In this document: piece after piece, positions 10,516 to 21,458 of the stretch
How the letters are laid out: each line of letters starts with the position of its first letter
How positions within the stretch are numbered: position 1 is the stretch's first letter
Assembly: GCF_029168945.1 (NCBI RefSeq)
Contig: NC_083608.1
Span: forward strand, 19,920,136-19,984,135
DNA from: Cannabis sativa
Taxonomy: Eukaryota > Streptophyta > Magnoliopsida > Rosales > Cannabaceae
DNA length: 64,000 nucleotides
Direction: 5' to 3'
Translations under genes and position numbers: made by a program
Notes under the pieces: generated by a model
Databases searched by the model: none
What the model was told of the DNA's origin: nothing
Seen by the model: the letters and a program-made list of their open reading frames with translations, nothing else

Positions 10516-12513
10516 ATGGTCCGGGAAACCATTGAGCCAGAAATGGCTGAAGAAGATGAATTAGATCCCCGAGTGGGGTCCGAAAAAATTGTAGAACCAA
10601 TGGAGGATGTCGAGGAGATATTAGTGTGCGACCTCGACTCCACCAAAGTACTCCGACTGGGAAAGAGCCTAGATCCGGAGGAAAAAGAAAAAATAATAAA
10701 AACACTGAAGGGCGCCATCGACATTTTTGCATGGCGCCAAGAGGACATGACCGGCATAAGTCCCCATGTCATCACCCACGTCCTCAACGTCAACCCGGAC
10801 ATGCCGCCAGTCCAACAAAAGCGACGCCCCCTCGATTCAGTAAAGGCCGAGGCCCTAGAGAAGGAGGTGAACAAGCTTTTGACAAACGACATGATCCGCG
10901 ACGTGTACTATCCGGAATTGCTAGCCAATCCAGTCCTGGTGCCCAAGCCGAATGGGACTTGGCGAGTTTGTATAGATTTCACCGATCTTAACAAAGCTTG
11001 TCCGAAGGACTGCTTCCCGCTGCTCAGGATTGACCAAATGGTAGATGCTACTTCCGGATTCAAACTACTGTCCTTCATGGACGCCTACGCCGGATACAAC
11101 CAAATAAAGATGCACATGGCGGACCAAGAGTGCACTAGCTTCAGGATCGATAAGGGGGTATACTGCTACCTGGTCATGCCTTTCGGACTGAAGAACGCCG
11201 GAGCGACCTACCAAAGAATGGTCAACCGGATGTTCAAAGGCCTCTTAGGGCGAAACATGGAAGTGTACGTGGACGATATGCTCGTCAAGTCAAAAGCATG
11301 CAATAGCCATGCTGACGACTTAGAAGAGTGTTTTGAGGTAGTCCGGAGATACGACATGAAGCTCAACCCAAAGAAATGCACCTTTGGGGTCAAATCAGGA
11401 AAGTTCTTGGGCTTCATCGTCAGCCAGAGGGGGATTGAGGCAAACCTAGAAAAAATCCAAGCTCTCCTAAGCATGCCGTCCCCCAAGAAGCATAAAGACG
11501 TGCAGAGCCTAACCGGAAAGGTTGCAGCCTTGAGCCGTTTTATCTCCCGGTCTACAGATAAGTGCATCCCCTTCTTCAACATATTGAAGAAGTGCCAAAA
11601 GTTCGAATGGTCGGACGAGTGCGAGGAGGCATTCAAAAAGTTGAAAGAACATATGGCCAAGCCTCTGATCCTATCAAAACCCGTTCTCGGAGAGGACCTA
11701 TTCCTATATTTGGCCGTCTCTGAGCACGCGGTCAGCGCTGCCCTAGTCTGGGAAGAAGAGAAAAATCAGCATCCCGTGTACTATGTCAGCAAGCGCATGA
11801 TAGGAGCGGAGACGTGGTACCCCATCATCGAAAAACTAGTTTTCTGCCTCCTAATGGCCTCAAGAAAGTTAAGGCCATATTTCCAAGCACACCCGATCAA
11901 GGTACTGACCAACCACCCACTCTGGCAAGTCCTCCAAAAGCCAGAAGCTTCCGGAAGGCTCCTCAAATGGGCAATGGAGTTAAGTCAGTTCGACTTACAC
12001 TACGTTCCCCGCATCTCCATAAAAGGCCAAGCCTTGGTAGACTTCATCACCGAATGCAATGAAGTCGAGGCAACTGCGAATGCGCCGATGCCATCGATCC
12101 CCACATGGAAAGTGTTTCTGGACGGAGCCTCTAATGAAAATGGATCCGGAGCGGGGGTGGCAATGATATCTCCGACCGGACTTCGACTCCAGGCAGCCCT
12201 ACGGTTCGACTTCTCAGCTTCAAATAACGAGGCCGAATATGAGGCCTTGATAGCAGGGCTGAGGCTAGCGAAAGCCGTAGGGGTGAAAAGAGTAGAAGTC
12301 TATAGCGACTCCCAACTAATCGTGAATTAGATATCGGGAGAGTACCAAACACGCGGCGAGCGAATGGCCGCATATGTAACAATAGTCCGGGAGTAGCTCC
12401 ACGAGTTCACGGACTACAAATTAGAAAGAATCCCCTGGGAAAAGAATGCTTACGCGGACTGTCTGGCTAAGTTAGCTTCAAATAGTGAAATCGAAGGACT
12501 GGGGGTAGTACCA
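10516..12513 (+). pseudogene. reverse transcriptase and RNase H of element 2
   Basis: An open stretch of 604 codons contains the linker to RT (read continuously here through KGAIDIFAWRQEDM), the RT motifs LLRIDQMVD, MPFGLKNAGATYQRM and YVDDM, then RNase H with VFLDGASNENGSG and YSDSQLIVN. It ends at 12328-12330 in a TAG that replaces a Gln codon of element 1. At least one more stop follows in the RNase H C-terminal part (TAG near 12394). The distance from element 1 in amino acids is modest, so the element was probably active not long before it decayed. Confidence 0.9.
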
Positions 12514-15500
12514 GTGGAACGCTTGGCAGAGCCAAGCATCAAAGTAAAAGAGGCCATAATAACGGTTGGGCAAGAACCCAGCTGGATGGTCCCCATCATA
12601 GAATACATAACGAAAGGTGAGTTGCCCCAAGAAATGGCACTTTCTCGAAAGATTCAGTATCAGGCTCATCGTTATGTAATGATGGATCAAATTCTCTACC
12701 AAAGAGGACTCAACATGCCTTATTTAAGGTGTGTATCGGACCCTGAAGCTAGACAAATTATGTTAGAGGTCCACGAAGGGTTCTGTGGAGATCATTCAGG
12801 AGGACCCGGTCTCTCAAAGAAAATATTGAGACAGGGATACTTCTGGCCGACAATGAAAAAAGATTGTATAGACTACGTCCAAAAGTGTGATTCGTGCCAA
12901 AGGTTCGCGAACATACCGAGAGCTCCTCCCAATGAAATTACCCTGATGACTAGTCCTTGGCCCTTCGCGGTTTGGGGAATAGATCTTATTGGGTCCCTGC
13001 CAACAGGAAAGGGAGGAGTAAAGTATGCAATAGTAGCAGTAGACTACTTCACCAAATGGACAGAGGCTGAGCCCATGAAGACTATAACTGTTAAAAAAGC
13101 ACTAGACTTTGTTATCAAAAACATAGTGTGTCGATATGGCTTGCCTCACAAAATAGTCTCTGACAATGGAAAGCAATTTGATTGCGAAGAGTTTACTGAC
13201 TTCTGCAACCAACACGGAGTAGTGAAAAGCTTCTCCGCGGTGGCAAGGCCGCAAACAAACGGACAAGCAGAAACAGTCAATAAAATCCTAAAGGTTACCC
13301 TAAAGAAAAAGCTGCTGGCCTGTAAAAACAACTGGCCCGAAGAGTTGCCAAGAGTGTTATGGGCCTACCGGACGACCCCCAGTGTTGGAAATTATTTTAC
13401 CAGGATCTTAGATCTACTCACAAGTATGTTGATTAACACCCTAAATATGAACTTTCTAAAACGATGAAATAAACACATATAAAGTTTAAGAAACCTTATA
13501 TTGGGTGCAGCGAAATTAAATGACTCATTCCGTTCAGATCTCTAACCCTTGTATCCTTTCTGTCGCAGAGTATTATCAAGATCTGAACCTGGATCTCTTT
13601 CTCTGAATCTTTGATGCTGAAACTCCTTTTGTTGATGATCTTTCTTCACGATCTTCCTCACTATGATTGAGGTATTGCTTGCTGTGTGTGGGCACTACTC
13701 AAATCACTAAGGGGTTTCGAAAGATGAAGGAAGAAGAGAAAGAGAGAGAGTAACGGCCAAGGTAGAGAGAGATGCTCAGGTTTTTCTGAATGAAAAGTGT
13801 AATTTTCCTGAAGCCTTCACTACCTATTTATAGCATTCCACTAGGGTTAGGTTTGAATTATTTGGCATTAAAATAATGAAAATATCAGAGGTAAAACTCC
13901 TATAAAAGTGGTCGGCCAAGGCTTATTGGATTTGGGCCTCACTTTTTGCAATTTTGCAGTTTTATTACTTTTGTATCTGATTTTCTTAAAAACGCCAATT
14001 TTCTAATTCAACCATTTAAATGCCAATTCTAACTATTTAATAACTATAAATAATTATTAAATAATATTGTCATTTATCATATTTATTAATTGAACCATAC
14101 AAAGTATCATAATTAACAAATATGCCCCTAATAACTATTTCTTTACAATTTTGCCCTTACTTAGTGAAAATTTTACAAATAGACATAGTCTAATTTGAGA
14201 ATTATAATTGATTAATCAAAACCAATTACATGAGTCTTACAAATAATATTATCTCAACTAGTGCGGGGACCATGGGTCAATATAACCGAGCTTCCAATAA
14301 GTAGATCAAGAATTTATCACTAAAATTCACTAACTTATTAATTCTTCGTTGAATCCACGCATAGAACTTAGAATTGCACTCTTAGTATATAGAATGCTCT
14401 ATATGTTCCACCATATAGACGCATCATTAGTTATCCATTGTTATAATCCTAATTTGATCAATGATCCTCTATATGAATGATCTACACTGTAAAGGGATTA
14501 GATTACCGTTACACCCTACTATGTATTTTATCCTTAAAACACTTGACCCCGTATAAATGATATTTCTGCTTATGTGAAATGAGTACTCCACCATTTATGT
14601 TCGTTTGGTCAAGCTCGAAGGAGATCATCCTTTGCTTACTATTCGCCAGATAGAAGCTATAGATTCCATGTTTATGTTAGCGCTCCCATTCAATTGCACT
14701 ACCGTGTTCCCAAAATGTACGTATCACCCTGACCTAAAAGTAGGCTTAACTAACAAATCAAAGAACACGAATAGCCTTTCAAGATTGAGCCTAATCATAA
14801 TAGGATTAAGAACATTTGATCTAGGATCAACTAGGCGATATTGACTTGAATAGATTTACGGTAAGTTTAATGAATCTAAGTCAAAGTTCAATATCGGTCC
14901 CTTCCGATGCATACTCCATGCATCCAACCTGAGCTTTAATTTAACCAATATTCTGGAAAGAACATAGCATTTCTCCAAATGTAAGAAAACTCTTGTTGTA
15001 GATTATCATATCAGTAAAACCCTGTGTCTGATAAATCTAGGAAACTTTATTCACATAGTCATGTTTACTTTCCAAAGTGATGACAACACAATAAACAGGA
15101 TCAAGTATGTGAAAAGGGTTTAAGATAAATTTATAAATCAAATAGACAAGCAATTAATAAAGTGAACCAAAACATACACAAATGAATGAAAAATACTTCT
15201 GTTTCTTTATTGATGTTAAATAAAATAAATTACATTGAAATGGAGTTTTATTTAGGGCATAAAACCCAACACCTAGAACTACGACCGGCCACTCGCCTTT
15301 CTCAATGGCGTACGGTTGTGAAGCGATGGTCCCGGTAGAAACGTTATTCCCGTCCCACAAGAGAACGACTTACGATCCAGTTACAAATCAAGCTTTACTT
15401 CATGAAGCTCTGGATCAAGTTGAAGAGCTCCGGGACGAGTCACAAATATGGATGGCAGCTTATCAAAAGAAGGTAACCAAATATTTTAACTCCAAAGTTA

Positions 15501-15712
15501 AAAACAGAAAATTTGCTATTGGGGATATGGTCTTAAGAAGTGTCTTCCCAGCCACCCAAGAACCCGGAGTGGGGGTACTTGGGCCAAATTGGGAAGGACC
15601 ATATGAAATCGATGACGAAATCGGTTCAGACACTTATAAGCTAAAAAGGATGGACGGAACCATTGTGCCAAGGGCCTGGAACGCCGATCACCTCAGAAAA
15701 TATTACCAATAG
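12514..15712 (+). pseudogene. integrase of element 2, split by a solo LTR
   Basis: The first part (12514-13382) carries the HHCC zinc site (HEGFCGDH ... CDSCQR) and the DDE core: WGIDLIGS, IVSDNGKQF and GQAETVNKILK. At WAYRTTP the reading frame runs into the solo LTR-C at 13383-15271. It resumes at 15272 and can be followed from MAYGCEAMVPVETL to the natural end RAWNADHLRKYYQ at 15712. The stop at 13465-13467 therefore lies in LTR sequence and is not a true C-terminus. Confidence 0.9.
13383..15271 (+). repeat. solo LTR-C copy 2 (complete, 1889 bp)
   Basis: The LTR starts TGTTGGAAATTATTTTACC and ends GGGCATAAAACCCAACA, with TG...CA ends. It is flanked by CCCAG (13378-13382) and CCTAG (15272-15276), a 5-bp target duplication with one later change. 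Element 1 has the uninterrupted target in its integrase. No coding or second LTR lies between the flanks, so this is a solo LTR left by LTR-LTR recombination. The superfamily is not determinable from an LTR alone. Confidence 0.9.
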
Positions 15713-15876
15713 CCCAAAAAGTGTAACTTAGGCTTTGTTTAAAGGGTTTGTACCGTCTAAAGTGTATGCAACCTATGTATTTTAATAAAAGTGAGTGTCT
15801 TAAAAACAAAGTTTCTATGCCACTGAGTGTATTTTACTAAGGCACACCACACGGACAGACAAAAAACAGTCCAAGT

Positions 15877-16081
15877 AAAACATCCTGACCCTAAGGGCAG
15901 GTCCAAAAAAAAAGTATGTGCAAAAAAGAAAAAAGCATATATATAAAAATCTTGACCCAAAGGGCAGGCCCAAAAGAAAGATATGTGCATCAAATAAGAT
16001 CATATATATATATAAATCCTAGCCCTAAAGGCAGGTCAAAAAATAATTATAAATATATACAAAGGGCCCGGGGACAGGCCT
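15877..16081. repeat. hairpin array after pol of element 2
   Basis: Inverted-repeat motifs appear about every 60-80 bp: CCTGACCCTAAGGGCAGG, TTGACCCAAAGGGCAGG, CCTAGCCCTAAAGGCAGG and GGGCCCGGGGACAGGCC, separated by AT-rich, A-rich DNA. They are the counterparts of the array at 1-364 in element 1, in the same position between integrase and antisense gene. The loop and spacer have drifted while both stem arms are largely kept. Confidence 0.8.
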
Positions 16082-16201
16082 TAACCATTGTTTCCCCTTA
16101 AAAAAAACAGCTCTAAATAAAGATTGTCTTAAATATAAGAGAATTGGCTGTAAATAAAAAAAAAGAGAGATAAGAAAAATCTGGGTTGAAATCATAACGG
16201 C

Positions 16202-19200
16202 CTAATCAATTCGAGGAGGAAGGCTAGGACCAATGCGCGCCTCCAGCATGGCATCAAGCTTCTTCTTCTTCTCCTGGAATTTTGCAATCATCTCCGTAGA
16301 TTTGGGGTAGAAGTCAAGCTTGATATTCTGGCCATTTGTTGACCAGGCCATGTAAACGCCATCGTCGAAGCGCTTAATGCATCGGCTGCAAGAGACGGGA
16401 GAAAGGAGCTCATCTTTCTTAGCCTTCTTCAAGGCTTGGTCTTTAAAGTCCTTGAGCTCCTTCAGCTCCACGGCCAGGTTTGCCCTAGACTCCAAGTCCG
16501 CCTGGTGCACTTCCTCTATGGACTTCACCTTGGCGGTCATTTCATCTAAGGCTTCCCTAGCCTCCCGGAGCTCGCATTTGGCCTTGGCAACAGCCTCGCC
16601 CTCTGCCCTCAGCTCCTCCCGGTGCTTGGCCTCCAGCTTGTCCCTCCGTAGGGTCTCCTCCCGAATCATTGCCTCTGCTTGGGTTTCCCTCTGCCTGGCC
16701 TCTTCCTCGAACTTGGCCTTGGCAAGTGCCTCCCGCCGCTCAGCATCCTCTTGGAACGTCCGCCTTTCAGCAGACAGATCCTGCAGGGTCTTCATGACTT
16801 CGTCTATGCCCCCAAATTCGGACAAGACGAAGCCATGGTTGATTAGGTTCTTGGAAAGGTGGCCGACCTCTGTAGCAAGCTGGAAAAGGATGCAAGAGTG
16901 AGTAAAGACCTTAAGAAAAATAATGAGGAAAAAAGTAAGCTACGAAATACTTACCACAGTCAAGGAGTGGCTGAGATCCTGAACTTGAAAGACGGAGTTC
17001 AAGGATGCACAAGCAGCGAATCGCTTGGGCGCACACCGGGTTAACTGAGACACAAACTCGCCAGTCATCTCCGCGGCAAAAGGAGCCAAGGTGGGCCCGA
17101 GGAAACGATTGAACCAGTCTGACAAGGGATCCAAGTTTAGATCCCACGGGTTCTGGTAGTTCTGATCGTTAAGGGTATTTTGCATTTCATCTCACAAAAC
17201 CCTCCTCAAAGCCTCCACATCAGCATGCCCCCGGGAGTACTCGTCCATGGCGTAGTTATGCTTAGCTATCCGGAGCTCCTGCCTCGCCTCATATCCGGGA
17301 ACCGGAGTCAGCACTATGTTGGGAGGCACTGTATATTCCTCTGCCTCGGAAGGGATCCCGGAATCAGGGCCAGGGGCAGAGTGTCCACTCTCCACTGCCG
17401 TTTGGGCACCTCCTCGGCTACCATTTTGCCCTTGCGCTTACGGATCAGAGCAACCTCTTGCTCTTCTTCACCTTCTTCAACTTCCTCAGGAAGAGCCCAT
17501 TGCTCTTCTTGACATTCTTTAGCTTCCTCAGGAAGCGCCTCCTCCTCATCCACTAAGTCAATAGTGTCTGGAGGGGCACTTGAAGAAGCTTTCATGGGAG
17601 TGGCCACTTGGGAAGAAGTTAGAGGAAGGGGAGCGTCAGGAGTGTGAGCTCCGGCAAGGGCGGCCAAGATTGCATCCATGGAGTTAGCTGCTACAACAAA
17701 AGAAAAGAGGCAGGTGTCAGAATCTGTGAAAGCAGTAAACACTCAAAAAAGCAATCAAGCTAGTCCTACCCTGACTCTCTAATTCGGCCCAAGAAAAGTT
17801 CCGAATCTTAATGCTGGCTGCATCATCCCCGAGATAGCTGTCCGAGGGCCGGAACCAGCTAGAAGAAAGATAGGCCGAAGGGTCCAAGGGAACGGGCTCC
17901 GGAGGTCCAGAACCCATCCGGGACCGACCTAGGAAATCTCCTAAGTTGGAAAAATAATAATCCTTGGCATGATCTTCCCACGGGGTCGAGGGCATCCTAA
18001 ACCTAAGGAGATGTTCATCGAACCCTACAGGCCCAAGGCTAGCATATTCGCTAACAGAAGGGACGTAATGTATTGCTAAAGGTGACTTACCGGAGCCGGA
18101 AGTACTGGCGTCAGGAGCCCCTGTATTCGGCACCTGAACCGAAGGCTTTGGCCTAGGAGCCCTCCTCTCAACCGGGCTCCCAATGCGAAGGGACCTCCCA
18201 GCAATCGTTTGGCTTCTCCTCTCGACCGGGCTCCCAACGCGAAGGGGCCTCCCGGAAGCCGCCTGGGCCTTGGTATAAGCCTTCTCCTGGGCCTTCCGGT
18301 AGAGATACTCCTGGTACTTCTTCTCCGCGGTGGCAATAAGCTCGTCCCGGAAGGTCTTCTTAGTGGTCGGAACCCTCACATTCGGGCAGATAACCTTAGA
18401 AAGGTTAGAGTCCTCCACTGACTGGTGCGGCAAGATTAGCTTGGCCTTCCGGCAGTTCTCCGTCGTGATCAAGCCCCCGACGTCGAGATCCGCCCTGTCA
18501 TAAGTCGCGAAGACCTGGGCCCGCTGAAGAAAGATCTGAGTAGGCGCGGTCCGTTCGTACGGAGGGATCCTGATCCACTCCGTAAGGAGCTCCGGGTGCT
18601 CCACAGCTCGGAACCCGGAGGAGAAGAAAAAGCGATGGCGATATTCCTTGACATGGGTTTGCCGATTGTAAGGGACCACGCCATCATTCGAAGGGTGGGC
18701 CCGGAAGCCATAAAAACCGTCTTTAAGTTTGTCCCCCTTTTTGGGGACAGAAACAAGTTCGTAAAAATACAAAATCTCCGCCGGACTGGGAGAGCCCCAT
18801 CCCCGGGCGGAGTAAAAAATAAATAAGCCTGAAAGCAGGCGGTAAGCTTGGGGAATTAGTTGGTATGGCGCAAGGCCGACAAATACAAGAAAGTTAATAA
18901 AATAATCTTGAAGGGGAAGCATGGCCCCGGACATCAGATGCGTCTGGCTCCAAGCCCCGAAGCCTCCGTAATTATGGTTAGGCGTCTTTGCATCTCGAGG
19001 CGGCCGGTGGTATGTCCCGGACGTCGCAGGCTTAATTCTAGCCACCTCCACAATGTTCTCCAGTTGGTGAGGGCAAGTCAAGGTGGAGTGAAGCTCAGCC
19101 GCCTCCCATCCCGTAGCACAAGGTTTGTAACCCTCCTGGGCAACGGGACCCAGCATGACATCTTCTAGGGTGGCCAGACGCTTACCCCGCTTCTTGGAAG

Positions 19201-19222
19201 ACTTTGAACCGGATGCAAACAT
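16202..19222 (-). pseudogene. antisense intron-containing gene of the retrotransposon (three exons)
   Basis: This gene lies on the strand opposite to gag-pol, between integrase and 3' LTR, where Tat-group elements are known to carry an antisense ORF. Exon 1 (17770-19222) encodes MFASGSKSSKKRGKRL... and a region with GGFGAWSQTHLMSGAMLPL and APYQLIPQAYRLLSGLFIFY, resembling the plant family annotated as putative gypsy-type transposon (PF04195). Exon 2 (16955-17690) is acidic, then shifts frame near 17395 and has TGA in place of an expected Arg codon near 17190. Exon 3 (16202-16879) is a long Glu/Lys/Arg-rich coiled coil ending PSLPPRID. The splice sites are G|GTAGGA...TTGTTGTAG and GTG|GTAAGT...TTTTCCAG, and the frame is kept across both junctions. 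Function is unknown. Family assignment is from memory of motifs and uncertain; gene structure is inferred by eye. Confidence 0.7.
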
Positions 19223-20175
19223 TTTTGATTCTGAAAAAGAGTTAAAATTCCAGCAATTAGGCCCCCTACCAAACCCTAAATCAAAAAAGGGAATGGGGGT
19301 CCCCTAACTGCTGGAAAGAGGCCCCCTCCGGATATTTTTCAACAAGAAAACCTTAGAAAGATTCCCTGGACAAAAGTCGGGTGCAAAAGTCTCACAGATG
19401 GTGACATTGCGCATAAAAGAAAAAGAAAGAGGAAGGGCAGAAAATCGAGAAAGACGAAGTCTTCTCTATGCCCTTGAAGGCCATCACACGAAGAGTATAT
19501 GGTCCTTTACAAAAAATAATAACAGTGCGTAACAAGAGTAACCCTAACACCAGAGAAGGGAAATCTAGACGTATTACGTGAAAACTCAAGGGAATACATT
19601 CCCAGAAGCTTCAAACACTAACCCAGAAAAACAAGTAAATAGTAAAGCATGATGAACACAACAGTAAAGTAAGGGGTGTAAGAAACTTACACGAAGTGTT
19701 GGAACTGGGGGTTTGCTGTGATCAAACAAAGAAATGTAAACTGACAGTGATGAGCAAAGGTTAGCAAAGAAATCTGTAAAGTGTTTGAAGGTTTTCTGGT
19801 CTGAGGATTTCTTTCTCTCTGGAAAACTCGAAGAAAGTTGGCGAAAAAAAGGAAAGTAACCAAATGAAGGAAAGGTGGTGGCTTTTATAGGCCAAAGTGC
19901 GTGAGGAACAGGCGCAATCACCTACCAATCGAACGACTGGGGAGGCACACGATTCGAATTCCCAAGAATTAACGGTTGGATTGATTCGTAATTAAGGCGG
20001 TGGAAACGTTTGAGTAACCGTCTGACACCATTAATGCGCCGTATCAATCAATGGGCATAAAATGAATTGACGTCTGCAAAAAGTGAATCACTGCATTAAT
20101 GGTGATCATTAAATGCACCTTCACGTGCCCAAAGCACGTGCCAGGAAACCGAGGAGTCAATCGGAGGCACTTGAA
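19223..20175. other. spacer between antisense gene and 3' LTR of element 2
   Basis: No convincing coding sequence is visible. The stretch would hold the 5' untranslated region and promoter of the antisense gene, reading toward the left, and the end of the sense transcript. It has mixed composition with A-rich runs and no repeats I can recognise. Confidence 0.5.
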
Positions 20176-20211
20176 CAAGCCTTGTTTTATTTTTCAAATA
20201 AACAAGGCTTG
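20176..20211. other. hairpin next to the polypurine tract and 3' LTR
   Basis: CAAGCCTTGTTTTATTT (20176-20192) pairs with AAATAAACAAGGCTTG (20196-20211), with a single bulged base and a three-base loop. The right arm runs into GGCTTGGGGGTAAA, the purine-rich stretch that ends at the 3' LTR boundary (20219/20220) and would prime plus-strand synthesis. Confidence 0.75.
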
Positions 20212-20219
20212 GGGGTAAA

Positions 20220-20967
20220 TGTTGCCCCTGATTTTGCCTAATATACGTGGACCAACCGGACAGGGACACGTGGATCAAAACATCTTAACACTTGAATCAT
20301 TTGCTAAGTCTTTATGAAAGGAGGCAGCATCTGGGACGTGCCTCCCGGAGAAGGCATACGGAGCCCCCTATGCTCCCGGAAGCCTAAGTAACATCAAAGC
20401 ATCTCCGCGAGGTGTCAGGCTTCCCCTGAGCAGTCATTTCGCATTTATTGTCGCATGGGAGGAAACGTATTGGGACTGCTACACGCAATAAAGTCTGACA
20501 GCACAATCCCCAATTTGCACCTGCGAAGTAATGATCATTTAAGTCTATTGACGGCTACACTGTGAAGAGTCACATCAGTCAAAAGACAATAAGGACATTC
20601 CACATAAAAGCCCTACAGCACCTAGGGATTTGACCATGCATTACCCATAGTATATTCATTGGGAATACCCAACTTCATGGATATTTACAGAGACACATGT
20701 ACAATAATCTTGGGAATCACCCCACCAAAAACACTATATATACCCCCTCAAAGCTCATTAAATGGGGTCGAAAATTTTGGGATTGCATAAGAGCAAGAAG
20801 AGTAAATACTCACCAAGAACATTCTCTGTATTTAATACACTCATAAATACACTGACTCGTGGACTAAGGCTCATTAACGCCCCAACCACATAAAAATCCT
20901 TCTCTTAATTTCTTACAGTTCTCTAATCTTATATTATTTTATTGGTTGCCGAAAACCTCGGTCAACA
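20220..20967 (+). repeat. 3' LTR of element 2
   Basis: This 748-bp LTR runs from TGTTGCCCCTGATTTTGCC to CCTCGGTCAACA and matches the element 1 LTR along its length. The TATA box is at 20735-20742 (TATATATA followed by CCCCCTC). It is followed by GGAGG, whose duplicate on the 5' side lies outside the window. Confidence 0.88.
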
Positions 20968-21458
20968 GGAGGAATTTAAGAGAAATTGGATTGTGTGTGT
21001 GGGTGTGGTTCGACTTAGCCGAAACAAAGGAAGAGGAAGAGGGAATGAGGTTTTCTTTATTTGCTTTTAAATTGATCAAACTAGGATGATTTACTATAGG
21101 GTGATGATGAGGATAAAAAATTGAGTTTAGGTGTCAAATGGGTGTAAGAGAAAAACTAGATTAATAAATAAGGATAAATACCATTTTAGATCTGTGTTTT
21201 GCAAAAGTTACTAATTGGACCCTCTATTTTATTAAATGATTAAATAGATCTTATATTATCTAAAAATGTACAAATAGGACCTAGAATTAATTTTTTGTCA
21301 AAATAAAACTTAATAATAATATGATCTAGAGATGTTACGACAAATCTGGTTATATTTTTTGTATCTGTTTGTGTTAGAAATTATCTTAAAGTTAGTTATA
21401 TTAAAAAATAAAATTGTTGAAAATTGAGTTTAGGGTCCTATTTTTACCATTTTGGAAA

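Larger units (their letters stand above)
9225..20967 (+). mobile_element. Ty3/gypsy (Tat-like) LTR retrotransposon, element 2, interrupted, 5' end outside window
   Basis: This second member of the element 1 family is on the + strand. The window shows the last part of gag, protease, RT, RNase H, integrase (split by a solo LTR-C), the hairpin spacer, an antisense gene, and the 3' LTR at 20220-20967. Its 5' LTR and first part of gag must lie left of the window, beyond element 1 and LTR-C copy 1. Multiple stops and frameshifts show it is dead. After subtracting the LTR-C insertion the visible part is about 9.9 kb, so the full element is larger than typical plant gypsy elements, in keeping with the Tat group. 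Confidence 0.88.

Noticed and set aside
16377..16901. Plus-strand 174-codon Ser/Arg-rich frame
   Set aside because: It is the complement of the coiled-coil exon of the antisense gene; the minus-strand frame has the protein-like sequence and the splice sites.
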